A model generated the notes under the pieces. The model did no database searches, had not been told where the DNA came from, and was given only the letters and a program-made list of their open reading frames with translations. This document shows positions 5,837 through 14,047 of a DNA stretch of 14,525 nt, piece after piece. Source of the DNA: an uncultured Opitutia bacterium (lineage in GTDB: Bacteria > Verrucomicrobiota > Verrucomicrobiae > Opitutales > MB11C04); the NCBI GenBank assembly GCA_913048545.1, contig CAJWWH010000035.1, positions 1 through 14,525 on the forward strand. The letters are read 5' to 3'. Position 1 is the first letter of the stretch; each line of letters opens with the position of its first letter. The position numbers and the translations under genes were made by a program.

Positions 5837-8475
5837 AATAACTCCATTTGAGAAGGCTCCGGTTTTTCCTTCTTTTCAGCTTTAGCAGTCGGGTTCTGTT
5901 CAACAACAGGAATGAGTCCCTCCTCGAGATTATTGGATTCCACCCTGTCCACTGGAGGACTGTCCGAGGACGGAAGTGCCTGGGAGTCACTATTTTCCAA
6001 GGTTGAAAGAATTTCCTTTGCCCGCCCGACCACCCGGTCCGGTAATCCGGCAAGACGCGCAACCTGAATTCCGAACGAACGACCGGATGCTCCAGGAGTG
6101 ACTTGACGCACAAAGATTATCTCGTCATTCCATTCCTTCACCGCCACCGAGAAGTTTCTCAACCTTGGAAGAGACTGGGAAAGTCGGGTCAGTTCATGAT
6201 AATGGGTCGCAAACAGTGTCTTGGGACCTTCCTCACCTGATCCGTGTAAATGCTCAACCACCGCCCAGGCAATACTTAAGCCGTCGTATGTGCTGGTGCC
6301 GCGTCCAATTTCATCGAGGATAATCAGACTCGATGAAGTGCAGTGGTTCAGGATATTCGCAGTTTCATTCATTTCCACCATAAAAGTGGAGTTACCCCGG
6401 GCAAGCTCATCACCCGCTCCCACCCGGGAGAAAATCCGATCCACCAGCCCGAGACGGCAACTACTCGCCGGTACCGCTGACCCGACTTGGGCCATCAGGG
6501 TGATCAGGGCGACTTGTCGGATAAAAGTTGATTTCCCGGCCATATTGGGACCCGTTATTAAGGAAATTTGTTCACGATCGGAGGAAAGCAGGCAGTCATT
6601 AGGAACAAACGCGTGGGTTCCAGCGAGGCCGAGGCTTTCCTGTTTGAGAACGGTTTCCACCACCGGATGCCGGCCCTGACTAATTTCCAGTTCCCGGGAA
6701 TCTTCCACAAATTCAGGCATGCAGTAGTCACGGTCACGCATGATTGCCCCCCATGAGGAAAACAGGTCAATCTCGGCCAGTACGCGGGCCGTTTGGGCAA
6801 GGGCATCCGCTTGCTCAAGGGCGAGTTCAACCACACTCAAAAAAAGCTCCTGTTCCTTAGCCACGGCACGCTCCTCCGCGTTCACAATTTCCTTCTCCTT
6901 ACGTCTCAGTTCATCTGTATAATACCGTTCCGCATTGGTCATTGTCTGTTTGCGGATGTAATGCTCAGGAACAAGATGCAAATTAGCTTTGGTTACTTCG
7001 ATAAAATACCCAAATGCTCCGTTATATTTTACCTTTAAATTATTTATTCCAGTATTCTCCCGCTCCGTGGCCTCTAATTCAAGGATCCACCTCTTCCCCC
7101 CACTTCCAAGCTCGCGTAGCTCGTCAAACTGAGTGTCATACCCCACCCTTATGACCCGGCCACCCTCCCCTTTGACATCAACCTTAATTTCCGCCGGAAG
7201 TTCTTCCTCCAAAGCACGGTCAAGCACAGCACATAATTCTTCAAATGTCTGAACCCGCTGTGCAAGCTGGAAAATAGCTGGAAATCGTTCTCCCAGCCCC
7301 AGCATGCAATGGGACACCTTGGGCAGTCCGCGAATCGTGGACCGCAAGCCCCCGAGTTCACGGGGACGAACCAGACGGTTACGCAAGCGGCCAAGAATAC
7401 GTTCAAGATCGCTTCCCGTTTTCAAAATGGAGGCCACTTCCTCCACCGCGGAGGGTGCCTGGGAAAATTCCACAACGCATCGCTGTCGCCGATGAATCTC
7501 AACCAGATTTCGTTCCGGGCTCGAAAGATAGCTCTCCAGTAACCTGGCACCCGCCGAGGTCACAGTCTGATCCATTGCATCCAGAAGCGACCCCTTACGG
7601 GTTTGAGCTGAGGTCTTAAATACTTCCAAATTTCGCTGGGTGGCGGGATCAAGCAGAAGAGAATCCCCAGTACGGTATTCTTCAATTCTTCGCAGGTTTC
7701 CCGGTTTTCCCTTAAGCACATCCTGAGCATAAATAAGGAGTGCCCCCGCGGGGCCCAGAGCACTGTGATCAATCGGAATGCCAAAGCCCTCGAGATTCAT
7801 TACCGCCATACTCTCCATCACCTCCCGGGCACCGGAGCGTTGTTCAAAATCAAAATCAGGTCGCTCTGTCCGGGTCACTCCGGTAAATAACCGGTCCAAT
7901 TCCTGGGCAAGTACTCCCCCGTCCTTCATTGCTGCCACCCGTTTTTCCATACCTTCAGGGACCAGAATTTCGCGGGGGGCCAAGGCCCCAAGAATGGAGA
8001 GAAAATCCTGTGGCTTTTCACTTTGCGCAAGCACAAACTTACCGGTTGATAAATCGAGCCAGGATGCCCGTGCTCCCCGCTTGTCAAAATCAACCGCGAG
8101 AAGAAAGTGGTTGTGACCGGCATCAAGCTGCCGGTCCTCCAACACCGTTCCTGGTGTCAGAATCCGTGTAATCCCGCGTTTAACCAGTTTCCCGGTCTGT
8201 GGGGCTTCCAGTTGTTCACAGATCGCAACCTTGTGACCTCCATTGAGTAGCTTGGTGAGGTATCCATCCGCCGAGTGGGAGGGAATCCCCGCCATTGGCA
8301 TTTCGTGTCTCTTAGTCAGAGTAATGCCAAGAAGGGCCGCTCCCCGTTCCGCGTCCCGTTCAAACAATTCATAAAAATCACCCAGCCGGAAAAAAAGCAA
8401 GGTATCCTCCTCAAGACTATCACGTGCCTCACGGTACTGCTTCATCATTGGGGTATCTGTGCCTTTTTTGCTCAT
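5833..8475 (-). CDS. mutS: DNA mismatch repair protein MutS
   Basis: An 880-residue MutS, which recognises mismatches and small loops and recruits MutL. Numbering from the ATG at 8473-8475: the mismatch-recognition motif F-Y-E is at 34-36 (GDFYELFERDA) and the PMAGIPSHS stretch follows at about 60-68. Connector, lever and clamp domains fill the middle. The ATPase carries Walker A GPNMAGKST (642-650), Walker B LIILDE (717-722) and the ATHYHEL motif near 756-762. The last five residues, QMELF, match the beta-clamp-binding consensus QLxLF and follow a disordered, charged linker (about 825-874). A TTG six codons upstream (8493) is an alternative start, but MSKKGTDTPMMKQY fits other MutS N-termini better. 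It is complete and all key residues are intact. The hydrolase gene is coupled downstream. Confidence 0.97.
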   Translation of the reverse strand: MSKKGTDTPMMKQYREARDSLEEDTLLFFRLGDFYELFERDAERGAALLGITLTKRHEMPMAGIPSHSADGYLTKLLNGGHKVAICEQLEAPQTGKLVKRGITRILTPGTVLEDRQLDAGHNHFLLAVDFDKRGARASWLDLSTGKFVLAQSEKPQDFLSILGALAPREILVPEGMEKRVAAMKDGGVLAQELDRLFTGVTRTERPDFDFEQRSGAREVMESMAVMNLEGFGIPIDHSALGPAGALLIYAQDVLKGKPGNLRRIEEYRTGDSLLLDPATQRNLEVFKTSAQTRKGSLLDAMDQTVTSAGARLLESYLSSPERNLVEIHRRQRCVVEFSQAPSAVEEVASILKTGSDLERILGRLRNRLVRPRELGGLRSTIRGLPKVSHCMLGLGERFPAIFQLAQRVQTFEELCAVLDRALEEELPAEIKVDVKGEGGRVIRVGYDTQFDELRELGSGGKRWILELEATERENTGINNLKVKYNGAFGYFIEVTKANLHLVPEHYIRKQTMTNAERYYTDELRRKEKEIVNAEERAVAKEQELFLSVVELALEQADALAQTARVLAEIDLFSSWGAIMRDRDYCMPEFVEDSRELEISQGRHPVVETVLKQESLGLAGTHAFVPNDCLLSSDREQISLITGPNMAGKSTFIRQVALITLMAQVGSAVPASSCRLGLVDRIFSRVGAGDELARGNSTFMVEMNETANILNHCTSSSLIILDEIGRGTSTYDGLSIAWAVVEHLHGSGEEGPKTLFATHYHELTRLSQSLPRLRNFSVAVKEWNDEIIFVRQVTPGASGRSFGIQVARLAGLPDRVVGRAKEILSTLENSDSQALPSSDSPPVDRVESNNLEEGLIPVVEQNPTAKAEKKEKPEPSQMELF
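5842..5845 (-). promoter_or_regulatory. Shine-Dalgarno of the hydrolase inside the mutS 3' end
   Basis: On the minus strand GGAG-TTATT-TTG gives a five-base spacer to a TTG start that shares two bases with the mutS stop TGA. This decides the unusual start codon of the hydrolase. Confidence 0.6.
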
Positions 8476-8543
8476 AGGAAAACAAACAAGCAAGCCCTTG
8501 AATGAGTATTCGTCAAGGCAATGAACAAGAAAATTGAAAAAGG

Positions 8544-9512
8544 CTAGAAATTTAAGCCCAAACCGAGCTCAAAGTAATGCAAATTCAACGCGTCAAACTG
8601 GGAGATTTTGCCTACATTCATATAATTATAACCTAAAGAAATCAGGTAACTTTCAGCCATTAAATAGCTGATTGAAAAAGCCAAATCGTAGGAAAGAACA
8701 GTTTCACTGCTAGAGACGGAACTAATAAAAAAATTGCTATTATCCAAATAATTATCGATTACATTTTTACGATTTGTTAGACCTAAACCAACCGAACCAT
8801 TAAGTGAAATCAACTCATTAATAGGAAATGTGTAACCTAGCCGTGCATTAAAGTTTAATACATCAATCGTACCATCACCGGTGTAAAGACTTCCTGAAGA
8901 AGGTACAGATCCATAAATCTTACAATCAAGACTGGAGTATCTAATTCCAAATTCAGTGAAAAAATTTTCAAATCGTATCCCGGCTTTCATTCCTACGCCG
9001 TAACCCATTTCATTATCCAAATCCTTTACTTCCATCGAAGAACCTAGCATGTAAGTAACCTTACTTTCCGATGAAAGCACAAATCCGAGTGAAGGAGAAA
9101 TATAATAATCTCCCAATAAATCCTGAGCATTTTCGATTGGCAGATAATCCTCACTGTCGTCCACCACATAAAAGGATCCGCCTGATGGGTCAGGACTCCG
9201 ATTTTCGGAAGCCTCGGTATATTGAACGGGAAAAGACCCATTTTTCTCTTCTTGCACAACCTCAGATTTAGAAGAATTTTGGGGTAGGTTGGACGGAGAT
9301 AAAACTGGAGTTTGTACATTTGGATTTACTTCTACAGGTAACTGATTTTCCTTTCCTGACATTTCCTGCATTCGCTTAGCCAAGGACTGTGCCCTAGCCT
9401 CCATACGATCAAAAATTTCACTTCGTGTGGGCTTGGCACTTGGATCCTGTGCAGAGCCAATAACTAAAGAGGCAAGAAAAAACAGAAGAATAGAAATGCC
9501 TTTAGGTCTCAT
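8544..9512 (-). CDS. Outer-membrane beta-barrel protein with signal peptide
   Basis: A 322-residue exported protein. A type I signal peptide is clear: positively charged MRPKG, hydrophobic core ISILLFFLASLVI, and likely cleavage after GSA (residue 21). A polar, proline- and serine-rich linker with a short charged helix (about 30-55) follows. From about residue 130 the sequence alternates hydrophobic and polar residues in short strands separated by turns (for example GVGMKAGIRFENFFTEFGIRYSS and FNARLGYTFPI). It ends with YFELGLGLNF, whose terminal phenylalanine is the usual outer-membrane insertion signal. This fits an eight-stranded OmpA-like barrel, but no specific family is recognised and no peptidoglycan-binding domain is present. 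The ATG is eight bases downstream of the stop of the large cadherin-type frame, suggesting one operon. G+C is visibly lower than in mutS. Confidence 0.75.
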   Translation of the reverse strand: MRPKGISILLFFLASLVIGSAQDPSAKPTRSEIFDRMEARAQSLAKRMQEMSGKENQLPVEVNPNVQTPVLSPSNLPQNSSKSEVVQEEKNGSFPVQYTEASENRSPDPSGGSFYVVDDSEDYLPIENAQDLLGDYYISPSLGFVLSSESKVTYMLGSSMEVKDLDNEMGYGVGMKAGIRFENFFTEFGIRYSSLDCKIYGSVPSSGSLYTGDGTIDVLNFNARLGYTFPINELISLNGSVGLGLTNRKNVIDNYLDNSNFFISSVSSSETVLSYDLAFSISYLMAESYLISLGYNYMNVGKISQFDALNLHYFELGLGLNF

Positions 9513-9520
9513 TTGGTAAT

Positions 9521-12500
9521 TCAGAAGCTAAGTGTTATGCCTGCGTCACTCAAAATCGAAGATCGACCGGTAAATAAAAGCTGTAATTCGATCGCATCCT
9601 TCTCTGAGGAAGTGAATAGGGAAGATTCGCGAATTACTTGTATGGCAGAGTTCACATCCGTGGCTTTGCTTAAGTTTTCTTTGATTATACTGGTGCCATA
9701 TTCGCTGGAGGACAGGGTAATGCTGGAAGTATTATTCGCACTATATTTATGAACGACCCAGTTTCCAGAGGAAAGGGTCTCCGGTAATCCGTTGGATAGA
9801 AATTCAATATTACACCATGCCATAAGTTCATTTGAATAAAAATAGGGATAGGCTAACTGCTTCGTAGAATGAGAGTCTCCGGTCCAGATCCATCCCAATG
9901 TCTCGCTCCACATCCAGTCAAAAGTCCGTTCCCCGTTGGGAGTAGTCAGGTAGAGCCATCCAAGCTGATAATGAAAAACCCACTGATTTCCTTTCATACT
10001 GTAGTACCCAAAATTCTTTAAAAATCTCCATTCCGCAAGTGCGGAGTCCTGCGACTGAGTAACCACGATTTCTGCCTCTGCGGAGGAGGTGGAAGAAGCG
10101 TTACCATCGTTCACGGTGTAAGAAAATTTATACAGTCCAAGTGCACTCGATTCGGGAGTAAAAATAACCGCATTACCCTGCTGATTCAAACCCTGCCCGG
10201 ATACAACTCCCCAACTTTTGCCTTCCCACTTGTACAACTGCCCCACACTTGCAAGTTGAAGGGTTTCTCCAAGATCAGGTGAAACGGAGTCATTATCAGT
10301 CACAGCGAGGGAGAAACTGTTAGCATCACCGGCGTTTATCTCGAAGGTATCCGCAGAAGCAAGGGGTAAATCATTGATTGGATTGACCACCAAAGTCACA
10401 TTATAATCGGTTGAATTTTGATTAGTGTCCAGAAGAGTCAGCGTAAACTGATCGGTTCCGGAGAAATCCTTATTGGGAGCATAGTAGTAACTGGGTCCAA
10501 CGCCGCTTAACTGCCCATTCGCTGGAACGCTTGATTGGTAGACCACGGCTGTGGACGGAAACTCCTGATCCACAGCAGGTAGATCTAATTTAATGGGAGC
10601 ACCGTCTTCATCCAAGGTGAATTGGGTGGTTGGGTTACTCAATTTGGGCCCTTCGTCCACCGGCAAAATAATGATGTAAAAAGTTGCCACAGACACATGC
10701 TTGCCATCGGATATTATTCCCGATCCAGGAAGATTGGAAAGCACCACATCCACCTGATAAATCGTTTTTCCGGATTCATAATCCGGAGGATTAATAAAGT
10801 AAAGACTCGATGAATTCTCATCAAAGCGAAGCAAATCCTTGTCTTGGCCTGCTAGGGAAATAATCACATTCGAAGTTTCCGAATCAATAAATTTAAGGTC
10901 ATAAATAAACATACTGTTTTCAAAAACACTTGGGGTGAAAGTCACATTGTTTGGTTTGGCAATACCATCAACATCGTAAATTCGCGGAGGAGTTTGATCT
11001 ATAGGTCTTAAATCCACTTTAATGAGATAGAGGGGAGAATACTTACTGCCATCAAATGCCTTGATTCCCACTTCATAGATGTCATCACCGTCTTCCGAGT
11101 TGTTGGTGTCAAAAGAATAAGGCGACTTAAAGGAAAGCTCTCCTGAGACTTGATTAATCGTAAAGAACTGTTGATCCGCACCACCCTCAATCATGTAGGC
11201 AAGCACATCTTTATCCGCATCTGAACCGACAACATTAGTGATTGGTCCGGAAAATTCATAATGCACAAAAGTCTGTCCAGTCAGATTGAGGTCGAGTAAC
11301 GGCAGATTATCATTCAAATTCTGTAAAGAAACAGTAAAATCTTTGGTCACTGCCAAACTTCCATCCGAAGCACTTACCGTAACTGGGAAGGAATAGATAC
11401 CCTTCACCTCATAATCGAGGGATTGTTTGAGTGTTAAAGCACCTGTCAGGGAATCGATCAAAACAGGAGATGCATTGGTAAGATTGGGAATTGAATAAGT
11501 CAAAGTGGTTCCCGCATCCGGATCGAAAGCCTCAATTGTTTCGATCAATGTTGCATTCTCATTAATTGTCAAATTTGCTGAGGTCGTAAAGTTGGGGGCG
11601 TCATTTGCATTTAATACAATGACGGTAACTACTTTTGAGGTCGATTGAGGAATGACTCCAGTATCAGAAACTTGAACTTCAACTTCGTAAACATTGTCAA
11701 AAATCTGATCCCCGCCCAAGTCCTTCGGATTTTCGAAGTCAGGTGCGGCGGCGAAATGCAGTTCACCTCCGTTGCGGAACTCGAAGTACTGACTGTCCTT
11801 GCCACCCTTTACTGAATAGAGCAGATTCTGTCCACTATCATTGTCGTTGCTTTGGAATGTCTGTATAAAAGTTACATTCTCGAAAATACTTATTGTGAAT
11901 AATGTATTGGTAAAAATAGGAGCGTCATTTTGGTTACTTACTTTTATCTGAAGCTGCGGGAATGTGTTAGAATGGGAATCATTTAACTGCAGTTCTGCAA
12001 TATAGATATTATCTTTTTGCAAACCAGAGGATAAATCCTGCGGGTTTTCATAGTCAGGAGCATCGATAAAACTTAATTCAAAAGTTTTCTTAATAGTTTC
12101 CTTTGTATCTCCAGGCAATCCAAATATATAATTTGCCATAACATTAATGTCGGCTTCATGAACTTTTTGAATAACTTTTTGTACATCTACGTCTTCAAAC
12201 TTTCCCTTATCGACTTCAAGACGAACTGCCTTGTCTCCACTTTCAATACCTAAAGCTAACCACTTTATTCCTGCTTTTCTAACTAGTTGTAGGATTTCTG
12301 GTCTCTTAACTGTATCAATTCTACTATAACTCCAAATTCTCAAAGAGTCATCTTTGTTTCTTGCTGCCAACTGCTCACATAATGGAATATAATATTTTGG
12401 GTTTAATAAAAACATCTCGTCAACAATTCTAATAGTTTTAACACCCATATTAATTAACTTATCAAATTCTTTGATTATAAAATCTGTAGACCAAAATCTC

Positions 12501-13291
12501 ATTTTACTATAGTTAGATGCAACACCAATTTCATCAGCATCATCTCTATTCAAAATATTTATCATGCAAAAGTTACATCCAAATTGACAACCTAAACTTG
12601 TTTGTAGACTTGCGTACGGTGTTCTTTTTTCAAAATCATATTCGGCATGCCACATAGGTGCACGATATAAATCTAATGGTTCTTTTTTATAAGGCAACAA
12701 GTCCCAAGCATAACCGGGTAAATCTATATCCATTTTATCATTCGGAACAATAGACTCTGGAGCGTTCATGATAACCTCATCTTTATTTCTATATGCAATT
12801 CCTTTAATTTTAGATAAGTTTTTAGAGGTGTACTCTTCAATCTTTAAAATATTTCTTAAGGCATAGACTCCTTCGTTTGTAAAAACAAAGTCAATACTTT
12901 TTTCCTTTTTTAAAGTTTGTAATGGTAAAGACTGAACATGTGAGCCGATTATAGAAATAGGTGTTTTTATAATTTTTTTTAAATATTCAGCTATATGTAC
13001 TGCACCACTCATATTAGTAGTTCCAGCGTTAACGTTTTGTCCATAAACCACTAAACAAATCATTTTAGGTGAAAATAAATTTATTCTTTCTAAGATTTCT
13101 TTTTCTGATAAATCTTCGGCATTAGCATCCAAAATATTTACCTTAAATCCAACACTACGAGTTGATTGGGCAAGTAGCAGAGCCCAGGTTGGAGGCTCAA
13201 TTGCAGAATATGTAACTGATAACTTTTGATATGTTTTACTTGAACTTTTAGAAACTAAAAATAAACAGTCTAAATTTTTTTCTTTGTTCAT
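9521..13291 (-). CDS. Chimeric frame: B12-type radical SAM enzyme (N-term) joined to cadherin-repeat surface protein (C-term)
   Basis: One uninterrupted 1256-codon frame made of two unrelated proteins. Residues 1-403 are a radical SAM enzyme: a cobalamin-binding-like Rossmann domain (about 8-150, without a DxHxxG motif), then a radical SAM barrel with the 4Fe-4S motif C235-x3-C239-x2-C242, the IRIVDEMFLL strand, the GIESG motif (348-352) and GLPGDTKETI (391-400). Such proteins usually continue for roughly another 80-100 residues, which are absent. From about 409 the sequence is a cadherin-repeat protein: partial repeat 1 (409-458), repeats 2-5 (about 459-880, with NDAPxF/NDNLP linkers), two cadherin/VCBS-like domains (about 884-1078), a Trp-rich module (1087-1160) and a tail. 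There is no signal peptide, which an adhesin needs. The join coincides with a sharp base-composition change, so I infer a chimera, not a functional fusion. The two halves should be annotated as two truncated genes. Confidence 0.85.
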   Translation of the reverse strand: MNKEKNLDCLFLVSKSSSKTYQKLSVTYSAIEPPTWALLLAQSTRSVGFKVNILDANAEDLSEKEILERINLFSPKMICLVVYGQNVNAGTTNMSGAVHIAEYLKKIIKTPISIIGSHVQSLPLQTLKKEKSIDFVFTNEGVYALRNILKIEEYTSKNLSKIKGIAYRNKDEVIMNAPESIVPNDKMDIDLPGYAWDLLPYKKEPLDLYRAPMWHAEYDFEKRTPYASLQTSLGCQFGCNFCMINILNRDDADEIGVASNYSKMRFWSTDFIIKEFDKLINMGVKTIRIVDEMFLLNPKYYIPLCEQLAARNKDDSLRIWSYSRIDTVKRPEILQLVRKAGIKWLALGIESGDKAVRLEVDKGKFEDVDVQKVIQKVHEADINVMANYIFGLPGDTKETIKKTFELSFIDAPDYENPQDLSSGLQKDNIYIAELQLNDSHSNTFPQLQIKVSNQNDAPIFTNTLFTISIFENVTFIQTFQSNDNDSGQNLLYSVKGGKDSQYFEFRNGGELHFAAAPDFENPKDLGGDQIFDNVYEVEVQVSDTGVIPQSTSKVVTVIVLNANDAPNFTTSANLTINENATLIETIEAFDPDAGTTLTYSIPNLTNASPVLIDSLTGALTLKQSLDYEVKGIYSFPVTVSASDGSLAVTKDFTVSLQNLNDNLPLLDLNLTGQTFVHYEFSGPITNVVGSDADKDVLAYMIEGGADQQFFTINQVSGELSFKSPYSFDTNNSEDGDDIYEVGIKAFDGSKYSPLYLIKVDLRPIDQTPPRIYDVDGIAKPNNVTFTPSVFENSMFIYDLKFIDSETSNVIISLAGQDKDLLRFDENSSSLYFINPPDYESGKTIYQVDVVLSNLPGSGIISDGKHVSVATFYIIILPVDEGPKLSNPTTQFTLDEDGAPIKLDLPAVDQEFPSTAVVYQSSVPANGQLSGVGPSYYYAPNKDFSGTDQFTLTLLDTNQNSTDYNVTLVVNPINDLPLASADTFEINAGDANSFSLAVTDNDSVSPDLGETLQLASVGQLYKWEGKSWGVVSGQGLNQQGNAVIFTPESSALGLYKFSYTVNDGNASSTSSAEAEIVVTQSQDSALAEWRFLKNFGYYSMKGNQWVFHYQLGWLYLTTPNGERTFDWMWSETLGWIWTGDSHSTKQLAYPYFYSNELMAWCNIEFLSNGLPETLSSGNWVVHKYSANNTSSITLSSSEYGTSIIKENLSKATDVNSAIQVIRESSLFTSSEKDAIELQLLFTGRSSILSDAGITLSF
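9800..10035 (-). other. Trp-rich C-terminal module of the cadherin-type protein
   Basis: Residues about 1087-1163 contain WRFLKNFGYYSM, then W-VFHYQLGWLYL, then FDWMWSETLGWIWTG, then YPYFYSNELMAWCNIEF. Spaced aromatic W/Y/F positions and repeated LGW dipeptides suggest two to three short beta repeats. I recall similar modules near the C-terminus of large Verrucomicrobiota surface proteins; their function is not established to my knowledge. It may be a surface-anchoring or sorting element. Confidence 0.5.
12062..12082. other. Chimera junction with base-composition shift
   Basis: Codons for F404-E-L-S-F-I-D410 of the fused frame lie here. Upstream of it in the gene the protein is a radical SAM barrel and A+T-rich. 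Downstream begins APDYENPQD, the same cadherin hallmark seen again as APDFENPKD at residues 516-524. 'ELSF' is plausible on both sides: as the helix after GDTKETIKK in the enzyme, and as the 'GELSF' strand of a cadherin repeat (compare GELSF at residues 717-721). This is consistent with a short shared sequence at the crossover. Confidence 0.75.
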
Positions 13292-13292
13292 T

Positions 13293-13511
13293 CTAAAAAA
13301 AGATCTTATCTAAAATTTTTGTGATTTGTATAATTTTATTCTTTTCTAGATACGGATAATTACCAATATAATAATCAAAAAAATGAACTTGTTCGACATT
13401 TTTAAATTTAATAAAATCTTTAATTTTTATTATTTCTTTTAAATATAATTGCCTTAATTGATTGGCTCGATCAAAAAAAGAAATTCTAAGGGATGTTTTA
13501 GTTATTGTCAT
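13293..13511 (-). CDS. Hypothetical 72-residue protein in AT-rich operon
   Basis: A small Lys/Ile/Phe-rich protein with no signal peptide and no family I recognise. Its ATG shares one base with the stop of the upstream E1-beta-like gene (TAATG) and its stop lies one base before the start of the radical SAM frame. It is therefore embedded in a tightly packed operon, the main reason to accept it as real. It does not resemble the C-terminal domain of transketolase-like enzymes that the upstream protein lacks. It could be an accessory subunit, or the remnant of a longer protein. Its composition matches its A+T-rich neighbours. Confidence 0.5.
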   Translation of the reverse strand: MTITKTSLRISFFDRANQLRQLYLKEIIKIKDFIKFKNVEQVHFFDYYIGNYPYLEKNKIIQITKILDKIFF

Positions 13512-14047
13512 TATTTCTCATTATAATAATCTCCGTACTCTACTAAAATTGTATTAATTCCATCAATTCTCTCATATGCTTTTTTATAAGCTGGAAAAAT
13601 ATCTTTTGCCTCATTTAATTTAACTACTTGAATTGTAGTGCACATTTTTTGTATCGCTTCTGAGAAATCTCCAATATGCTGAAATTGAGGATGTAGAGGT
13701 CTTTGCGAACCAATGCTTGTTCTAATAATTACCTTTGGAACAATTTCTTTACCACACATTACTTTAAATTTATCAATATGGTTAATAAGTTGATTTACTC
13801 CGTATAATAAAAAATTCCATCTAGGAAAAATACTTATGGGAACATTGTAATCCATCGCTAAACCCAAAGTCATACCCATTTGCATATCTTCTGCTACAGG
13901 TAATTCTAACAATTTTTTCTTGTTAATATTTTTAAGAGTATTTGACATAGCTGTTCCAGAAACTTCTACGGCTTGGCCAATAAATATTGTATTATTTTTT
14001 TTTCCTAAATACTCCATTGATTTTTTTAATTCTTCAAAATATTTCAT
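13511..14047 (-). CDS. Transketolase/E1-beta-like pyrimidine-binding domain protein
   Basis: A 178-residue protein matching the N-terminal (pyrimidine-binding) half of E1-beta subunits of 2-oxoacid dehydrogenases and related ThDP enzymes. ELPVAEDMQMGMTLGLAM (48-65) aligns with the family's 'tPiaE.g..G.a.GaA', making E53 the glutamate that contacts the ThDP aminopyrimidine. PRWNFLLYGVNQLINHIDK (75-93) aligns with 'qf.nF...a.dQivn.aak', and VIIRTSIGSQRPLHPQFQHIGDF with 'viR.p.G...gpqHsq'. Typical E1-beta proteins are about 325 residues; this one stops after ILVEYGDYYNEK, without the transketolase C-terminal domain. Its ATG directly abuts the stop of the E1-alpha-like gene (TAG-ATG), so the two probably form one enzyme. 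The substrate is unknown; a role in modifying a sugar or keto-acid in surface-glycan synthesis is inferred from context only. Confidence 0.72.
   Translation of the reverse strand: MKYFEELKKSMEYLGKKNNTIFIGQAVEVSGTAMSNTLKNINKKKLLELPVAEDMQMGMTLGLAMDYNVPISIFPRWNFLLYGVNQLINHIDKFKVMCGKEIVPKVIIRTSIGSQRPLHPQFQHIGDFSEAIQKMCTTIQVVKLNEAKDIFPAYKKAYERIDGINTILVEYGDYYNEK

Noticed and set aside
5661..6113. 150-codon minus-strand frame across the mutS/hydrolase boundary
   Set aside because: It overlaps two well-supported genes in another frame, and its translation is basic and shows no domain.
6221..6679. 152-codon plus-strand frame opposite the MutS ATPase domain
   Set aside because: It is antisense to the most conserved part of mutS and has low-complexity Ser/Pro/Arg content.
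8488..8516. Minus-strand TTGACG followed 17 bases later by TTGCTT as a mutS promoter
   Set aside because: The -35 is good, but the -10 matches TATAAT at too few positions to support a call.
11670..12064. Repeated APD[YF]ENP[QK]D blocks as a DNA repeat or recombination element
   Set aside because: The similarity is at the protein level and matches the recurring calcium-binding pattern of cadherin domains; the codons differ.
9521..13291. A novel multidomain system combining radical SAM chemistry with an adhesin
   Set aside because: Both parts are truncated at the same point, the base composition changes there, and the adhesin has no export signal. A chimera explains all of this more simply.
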